DNA of 64,000 bases from a bacterium (GTDB taxonomy: Bacteria > UBP4 > UBA4092 > JAOAEQ01), in NCBI GenBank assembly GCA_026416715.1, contig JAOAEQ010000004.1, positions 74,956-138,955 on the forward strand, given 5' to 3'. Shown one piece after another: positions 59,349-64,000 of this stretch. Under the pieces are notes generated by a model. That model ran no database searches and was not told the origin of the DNA. It saw only the letters and a list, made by a program, of their open reading frames with translations. Made by a program: the position numbers and the translations under genes. Every line of letters starts with the position of its first letter. The first letter of the stretch is position 1.

Positions 59349-60020
59349 TTATAGCTTCTTATGGCAGAGCCACCAATCTAGACATTCGAACTCGCCGGAT
59401 TTCGCTTTCTCCAGCCGTTCTTTCGCAGTTTTAACATCTTTCGGAGGCGGAATGATAACATGGTTATCGCCAACAACTTCACTTTTCGGCCAGTTCGCGG
59501 GCATAGCGACTTTATTCTTATCCGCAATCTGCATCGCTTCAACCGCACGGAGTATCTCATCCATATTTCGACCGAGTTCTTGCGGGTAATAGAAGATGAT
59601 TCGGATGATTCCGTTTGCATCAACGATGAATACCGCTCGCACGGTATTAGTTCCTTTACCTGGATGAATCAGACCGAGCGTTTCCGCTACCGCACCGGTA
59701 TCCGCAATGATCGGAAATTGGATTTCGATATTTAGTTTCTCTTTAATCCATTCTTCCCATTTCATATGCGCGAATACCTGGTCAACACTCAATCCAATCA
59801 ATTCGCAGTTTAACGCCTTAAACTTATCATACCGTTTCTGGAAAGCGACGAATTCAGTTGTACATACCGGCGTGAAATCAGCTGGATGGCTGAATAAAAC
59901 GAACCATTTCCCAGCATAATCATTCGGCAACATTTTTTCACCGTGGGTCGTTTGAACTTTCATTTCCGGGAATTTATCCCCTAGCAACGGCATACTTTTT
60001 TTTACTCCAGTGGGTTCCAT
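59349..60020 (-). CDS. Peroxiredoxin, Prx6 (archaeal-type) subfamily
   Basis: 223 residues from the ATG at 60020, with AAGGAGG upstream. The peroxidatic Cys is C53 in [10 protein letters not shown]. The long C-terminal arm and the closing ECLDWWLC (C213, C219) are typical of the archaeal and thermophile Prx6 subfamily, which forms decamers. Additional Cys at residue 72. It reduces hydrogen peroxide and organic hydroperoxides in the cytosol. Monocistronic with its own terminator. Confidence 0.95.
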   Translation of the reverse strand: MEPTGVKKSMPLLGDKFPEMKVQTTHGEKMLPNDYAGKWFVLFSHPADFTPVCTTEFVAFQKRYDKFKALNCELIGLSVDQVFAHMKWEEWIKEKLNIEIQFPIIADTGAVAETLGLIHPGKGTNTVRAVFIVDANGIIRIIFYYPQELGRNMDEILRAVEAMQIADKNKVAMPANWPKSEVVGDNHVIIPPPKDVKTAKERLEKAKSGEFECLDWWLCHKKL

Positions 60021-60182
60021 AGATAACCCTCCTTAATGTGTTTAGATTTTTTTAGGGTGAATTGAGTTTTCAACCCTAATTATCAGATTAGACGCGTTTG
60101 AATAACAATAGATTCAATGTATACGAGAGTAAAATAGCATGGAATAATTAAATTAGGCAATATGCAATTTCATATTTACCAG

Positions 60183-60212
60183 TTGTCAAGAGAGGGTAAT
60201 ACCGTGTAAACT
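60183..60212 (+). promoter_or_regulatory. Candidate sigma70 promoter for hisC-aroF-tyrA
   Basis: TTGTCA (60183-60188) and TAAACT (60207-60212) are 18 bases apart and lie 63 bases before the ATG at 60276. Confidence 0.4.
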
Positions 60213-60275
60213 ATTACAATGAATCATAGTTGCCGTATAGCACTAAACTAAATATTCATTCTACGAGGTATGATT

Positions 60276-61352
60276 ATGATACCAAAAGTCAGGAACACTG
60301 TGCTAGGGATGGAACCATACAATCCAGGGAAACCGATTGAAGAGGTAAAACGGGAACTGGGATTAACGGATGTAATTAAACTCGCCTCGAATGAGAATCC
60401 ACTTGGTCCATCACCGCTTGCAAAACAAGCGATAATCAATGCCGTGGATGAAGCGAACTTATATCCTGATGGGAGCGGATTCGCGTTACGGAAAAAACTT
60501 GCGGAAAAATTTGCTGTTTCGATGGATGAAATTATTCTCGGGAGCGGGTCAGATGAAATCATCTCGATGCTCGCGCAAACGTTCATTTCGCCCGGCGATG
60601 AAGCGGTGACTTCCGCGTTTTCGTTTGTTCGGTATGAACAAGCGGTACAGTTAATGGATGGCGTGATGAAATTTGCACCGATGCGTGAGTATACCTACGA
60701 TTTACCTGCAATAGCGAAATTAATAACTTCGAAAACGAAGTTAGTGTTTATAGCGAATCCGAATAATCCGACCGGAACGATGGTGGATAAAACCGCAGTA
60801 GCTGAATTTATGGAGAATGTCCCGCCGGAAGTGTTAGTGGTGTTCGATGAAGCATATTATGAATATGCGCTTAGTCCGGAGTATCCGCAGACGTTCGATT
60901 ATTTTCGGCAAGGGAAGAATGTGATTATTTTACGAACGTTTTCGAAAATCTATGGATTAGCGGGATTTCGAGTCGGGTATGGTTTTGGGAAGCCGGAATT
61001 ATTAAATATGTTGCATAAAGTTCGACCACCGTTCAATGTTAATCGAATGGCACAAATTGCAGCGTTAGCGAGTTTAGATGATGATGACCATGTGACTCGC
61101 AGCCGGGAAACGAATCAGCGCGGGAAAGAATATCTCTATGCCGAATGCGCTCGACTCGGGCTGGAATATGTTCCAACGGCAGCGAATTTCATTTTGATAA
61201 AGTGTAAAACTGACGCAAACAGAGTATTTGAAACCTTATTACGGCAGGGAGTAATCGTTCGGCAGATCGGCGCCGAGTATATTCGCGTGACTATCGGGAC
61301 GATGCCGCAAAATGAACGGTTTATTCGCGCATTACAGAAAGTTTTAGCATAG
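60276..61352 (+). CDS. hisC: Histidinol-phosphate / aromatic aminotransferase
   Basis: 358 residues from the ATG at 60276, which has GAGG 7 bases upstream; the ATG two codons earlier is too close. Fold-type I PLP enzyme: IKLASNENPLGPSP, FIANPNNPTGT, VVFDEAYYEY and FSKIYGLAGFRVGYG with the Schiff-base Lys. Being followed by DAHP synthase and prephenate dehydrogenase, it may transaminate hydroxyphenylpyruvate/phenylpyruvate as well as histidinol phosphate, as HisC does in Bacillus. His genes elsewhere in the window suggest the enzyme also serves histidine synthesis. Confidence 0.93.
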   Translation: MIPKVRNTVLGMEPYNPGKPIEEVKRELGLTDVIKLASNENPLGPSPLAKQAIINAVDEANLYPDGSGFALRKKLAEKFAVSMDEIILGSGSDEIISMLAQTFISPGDEAVTSAFSFVRYEQAVQLMDGVMKFAPMREYTYDLPAIAKLITSKTKLVFIANPNNPTGTMVDKTAVAEFMENVPPEVLVVFDEAYYEYALSPEYPQTFDYFRQGKNVIILRTFSKIYGLAGFRVGYGFGKPELLNMLHKVRPPFNVNRMAQIAALASLDDDDHVTRSRETNQRGKEYLYAECARLGLEYVPTAANFILIKCKTDANRVFETLLRQGVIVRQIGAEYIRVTIGTMPQNERFIRALQKVLA

Positions 61353-61416
61353 AAATTGGTTATTCAGTTCGAAAATTGAATTTCAATAATTCGGAGAGAG
61401 GTAAAAGAGAAAAACT

Positions 61417-62430
61417 ATGATACTGGTTTTACGGCCGGATGCTACTCCGGAACAAATTGAACATATTTTAACCCGAATACGTGAACTCGGGTTAACTCCA
61501 CATATCTCTAGAGGAGTTAAACGGACTATAATCGGAGCAATCGGCGATGAAGAAATCTTGCGAGAACAACCGTTAGAAGCTATCCCAGGAGTTGAAAAAG
61601 TTCTGCCGATATTAAAACCGTATAAACTCGCGAGTCGTGAATTTAAATCAGAAAATTCAGTTATTGAAATCGATGGGATTACGATTGGCGGGAAACGTAT
61701 CACCATTATCGCTGGACCATGTTCGGTAGAAACAGAAGAGGTACTGTTAGCGACTGCGCTTGCAGTTAAATCGGCTGGGGCAACGATGCTCCGTGGTGGC
61801 GCATTTAAACCGCGTACTTCACCGTATAGTTTTCAAGGGTTAGGTGAAGCGGGATTGAAAATGCTCGCTAAAGTGAAACAGGAAACCGGCTTGGGTATCG
61901 TTACCGAAGTGATGGATACCCGCGATGTAGAATTGGTAGCGCAATATGCGGATATCATTCAAATCGGCGCACGCAATATGCAGAATTTTAATCTGTTGAA
62001 AGAGGTTGGGATGCTGCAAAAACCGGTGTTACTGAAACGGGGTATGATGTCAACCTATGAAGAGACATTAATGTCAGCGGAATATATTATGTCGAAAGGG
62101 AACTATAATGTTATCCTCTGTGAACGGGGAATTCGAACGTTTGAAAAAATGACCCGGAATACCCTAGATTTAAATGCGGTCGTTGCGTTTAAACAGCAGA
62201 GTCATCTGCCGGTCATCGTTGACCCGAGTCATGGAACAGGGCACTGGCGGTGGGTAGCGCCGTTATCCCGAGCAGCGATTGCAGCTGGCGCTGACGGGTT
62301 AATGATTGAAGTTCATCCGGAACCGGAAAAAGCTTGGTCAGATGGTTCCCAATCATTATTACCGGAGAAATTTGCGACGTTAATGCACGAATTGCAACAA
62401 ATCGCGCAAATTATTGGACGAGAATTATAA
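61417..62430 (+). CDS. aroF: 3-deoxy-7-phosphoheptulonate synthase (AroF, type Ibeta)
   Basis: 337 residues. An N-terminal ferredoxin-like regulatory domain (about 1-70, MILVLRPDATPEQIEHIL, VKRTIIGAIGDEE) precedes the KDO8PS-like barrel: IIAGPCSVETEE, MLRGGAFKPRTSPYSFQG, ILCERGIRTFEKMTRNTLDL, VDPSHGTGHWRWVAPLSRAA. This is the Thermotoga/Bacillus-type DAHP synthase, with feedback control through the extra domain. First step of the shikimate pathway. Starts 64 bases after hisC. Confidence 0.96.
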   Translation: MILVLRPDATPEQIEHILTRIRELGLTPHISRGVKRTIIGAIGDEEILREQPLEAIPGVEKVLPILKPYKLASREFKSENSVIEIDGITIGGKRITIIAGPCSVETEEVLLATALAVKSAGATMLRGGAFKPRTSPYSFQGLGEAGLKMLAKVKQETGLGIVTEVMDTRDVELVAQYADIIQIGARNMQNFNLLKEVGMLQKPVLLKRGMMSTYEETLMSAEYIMSKGNYNVILCERGIRTFEKMTRNTLDLNAVVAFKQQSHLPVIVDPSHGTGHWRWVAPLSRAAIAAGADGLMIEVHPEPEKAWSDGSQSLLPEKFATLMHELQQIAQIIGREL

Positions 62431-62462
62431 TCAGCATATTCAAATTTCGGGTTTGATTTTCT

Positions 62463-63341
62463 ATGAAATATCTGTTTAATAAAGTCGCTATTGTTGGGGT
62501 CGGGTTATTAGGTGGTTCGCTCGGGTTAGCTTTGAAAAAGCGTCGGTTGGTTCGGTCGGTAGTTGGGTTAGGCAGAAATCAGCAGCGATTAGACCGTGCC
62601 GTTCGGAAACAAGCGATCGATGCATATTATCTTGAACCGGAATGGCAATCCGCAGTGAACGATACGGAATTAGTCGTTATTTGCACGCCGGTTGGTGATA
62701 TTGTGCGGATTGCGAAACAACTCTGTCGCTGGTTACCCGCGGGTAGTATTATTACTGATGTCGGTAGTACCAAACAGTCTATCGTTCAGCAGATGGATAG
62801 TTTTCTCAAACGAGAACGATTTCCAGTATATTTTGTTGGGAGTCATCCGATGGCGGGGTCAGATCAAACCGGTGTTGAAGCTGCACAAGCTGATTTATTC
62901 AACCGAGCGGTATGTATTATCACCCCGACAAAATATACCGCAGAACCGGCGATACAAAAAGTATCTCAGTTATGGAAATCGGTTGGTGGAAATATCATTT
63001 TTTTAGCGCCGTCACGGCATGACCGATATGTTGCGGCGATAAGTCATCTTCCCCATCTGGTAGCAGCGAGTTTAGTTAATTCTATTGAGCAGGTGAATAG
63101 AAAAGATACAACGGTACTTCAGCTCGCTGCCGGTGGGTATAAAGATACTACCCGAATAGCGAGTAGTAGTCCGGAACTCTGGCGGGATATTTGCTTAGAA
63201 AACAAAACCAGTATTGTATCGGTATTAAAACTATTTGAAAAAGAATTAACTAGAATGAAACGAGCAATAGAAACCGCTGATTCCCGAGAAATATATCACT
63301 GTTTTATACAAGCAAAGAAAGCTCGGGATAAAATTAAATAA
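62463..63341 (+). CDS. tyrA: Prephenate dehydrogenase
   Basis: 292 residues. Rossmann motif VAIVGVGLLGGSLGLALKK, then VVICTPVGDIVRI, TDVGSTKQSIV, FVGSHPMAGSDQTGVEAA (catalytic His region) and HDRYVAAISHLPHLVAASLV. There is no chorismate mutase or ACT domain, so feedback control by Tyr must be elsewhere or weak. It makes 4-hydroxyphenylpyruvate, which the adjacent HisC could transaminate. Starts 32 bases after aroF. Confidence 0.95.
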   Translation: MKYLFNKVAIVGVGLLGGSLGLALKKRRLVRSVVGLGRNQQRLDRAVRKQAIDAYYLEPEWQSAVNDTELVVICTPVGDIVRIAKQLCRWLPAGSIITDVGSTKQSIVQQMDSFLKRERFPVYFVGSHPMAGSDQTGVEAAQADLFNRAVCIITPTKYTAEPAIQKVSQLWKSVGGNIIFLAPSRHDRYVAAISHLPHLVAASLVNSIEQVNRKDTTVLQLAAGGYKDTTRIASSSPELWRDICLENKTSIVSVLKLFEKELTRMKRAIETADSREIYHCFIQAKKARDKIK

Positions 63342-63410
63342 TAGATAACCTTATCTATATTAATTATTTCCCACTCCGAACCTTAAATCAGGTATTGAAA
63401 GGATGAAATT

Positions 63411-64000
63411 ATGCGATTCGATAAACTCACGGTTAAATCTCAAGAAGCAATTCAACAAGCGCAAGGGATCGCTGAACAACATCAGCATCAGCAGATTGAT
63501 GTAGAACATTTACTTCTCGCGTTACTCAATCAACCTGATGGTGTGGTTATCCCGATACTGCAGAAGCTTGGTGTGAATGTTCCCCTGATGAAAAGTCGAG
63601 TTGAAGAAGCGTTAACCAAAATCCCGCAAGTATATGGGACGACGATAGGCCAAATTTATCTTACCCCGCGATTAGCGAAAGTATTCGAGTCTGCCTGGCA
63701 GGAAGCACAACGGTTGAAAGATGAATATGTTAGTACCGAACATTTATTACTGGCGATTGCGGATGAAAAAGACGCGACAGCTAGTTCGGAAATATTCCGC
63801 AATCTCGGAATTACGAAAGACCGAATTTATACTGCGATGCAAGAGATTCGGGGTGCGCAACGGGTTACTGACCAGAATCCGGAAGATAAATATCAGGCGT
63901 TAGCGCGATATAGTCGCGATTTGACTGAATTAGCTCGGAAAAATAAACTTGACCCGGTTATTGGTCGTGATGAAGAGATACGGCGGGTTATCCAAGTTCT
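63411..64000 (+). CDS. clpB: ATP-dependent chaperone ClpB, N-terminal part (runs off the window)
   Basis: The ATG at 63411 follows GAAAGGATG and the frame is open to the right edge (196 codons). MRFDKLTVKSQEAIQQAQGIAE and the two Clp-N repeats (HQQIDVEHLLLALLN and DEYVSTEHLLLAI), then YSRDLTELARKNKLDPVIGRDEEIRR at the entry to AAA+ module 1, identify ClpB rather than ClpA/ClpC. It disaggregates proteins with DnaK. No CIRCE or sigma32-type element is evident in the 69-base upstream gap. Confidence 0.94.
   Translation, partial: MRFDKLTVKSQEAIQQAQGIAEQHQHQQIDVEHLLLALLNQPDGVVIPILQKLGVNVPLMKSRVEEALTKIPQVYGTTIGQIYLTPRLAKVFESAWQEAQRLKDEYVSTEHLLLAIADEKDATASSEIFRNLGITKDRIYTAMQEIRGAQRVTDQNPEDKYQALARYSRDLTELARKNKLDPVIGRDEEIRRVIQV

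Noticed and set aside
1-64000. tRNA, rRNA, tmRNA or SRP RNA genes, transposases, phage genes
   Set aside because: Intergenic regions were read for T-loop motifs and long non-coding structure, and coding regions for transposase or integrase motifs; none was convincing.

Overview
This is a low-to-moderate GC window (about 40% by eye) from a bacterium with a Gram-negative type envelope. It encodes a lipoprotein, a likely outer-membrane barrel, several signal-peptide proteins and a type II/IV prepilin. The prepilin N-terminus, the GH57 enzyme, the DUF1957-type C-terminus and the many secreted glycan-active proteins resemble uncultured lineages around the PVC/FCB groups (for example Sumerlaeota, Omnitrophota, Hydrogenedentota). 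That placement is an impression from family resemblance only. Several genes lack a Shine-Dalgarno sequence and sit within about a dozen bases of a good -10 box, so leaderless mRNA seems common.

Layout. 1-8.9 kb: end of a GH57 enzyme, a PTS IIA protein, a zinc-ribbon protein and the carbon-starvation transporter CstA. Then a redox-stress cassette (cysteine-free Crp/Fnr regulator, 4Fe-4S protein, DUF1858 protein) and an accessory patch (HicBA, a 57-residue Cys/His protein overlapping an unusual HhH-GPD glycosylase, an orphan conserved protein, an ankyrin protein). 9-20 kb: large secreted carbohydrate-active or adhesive proteins, a secreted transglutaminase, and an S23-type four-helix-bundle gene framed by octamer repeats. 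20-24 kb (minus): thrS-infC-rpmI-rplT. 24-36.6 kb: membrane proteins, a prepilin, a Tat-exported DUF362 protein with a ferredoxin-type aldo/keto reductase, a very large adenylate cyclase, and more secreted hydrolases.

36.7-38.8 kb holds the most unusual gene: an MshEN (GspE N-terminal, c-di-GMP-type) domain fused through a long linker to the AAA+ domain III of DnaA, with no DNA-binding domain IV. It lies just downstream of a stand-alone MshEN paralogue. 39.2-52 kb (minus) is an amino-acid and housekeeping supercluster: hisF-hisI-trpE-trpG-[HEPN remnant-MNT]-trpD-trpC-trpF-trpB-trpA-accD-folC-pheS. 52-60 kb: an exported Memo-AMMECR1 fusion, a nucleotide-sugar epimerase, a sugar-binding lipoprotein, MsrAB, a ZIP transporter and a Prx6-type peroxiredoxin. 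60.2-64 kb (plus): hisC-aroF-tyrA, and the start of clpB running off the window.

No tRNA, rRNA, CRISPR array, transposase or prophage gene was found. Non-coding interest lies in four things: small dispersed repeats, some of which have been incorporated into coding sequence; long perfect hairpins without T-tracts; a structured infC-rpmI intergenic region; and a non-canonical AUA start for infC.
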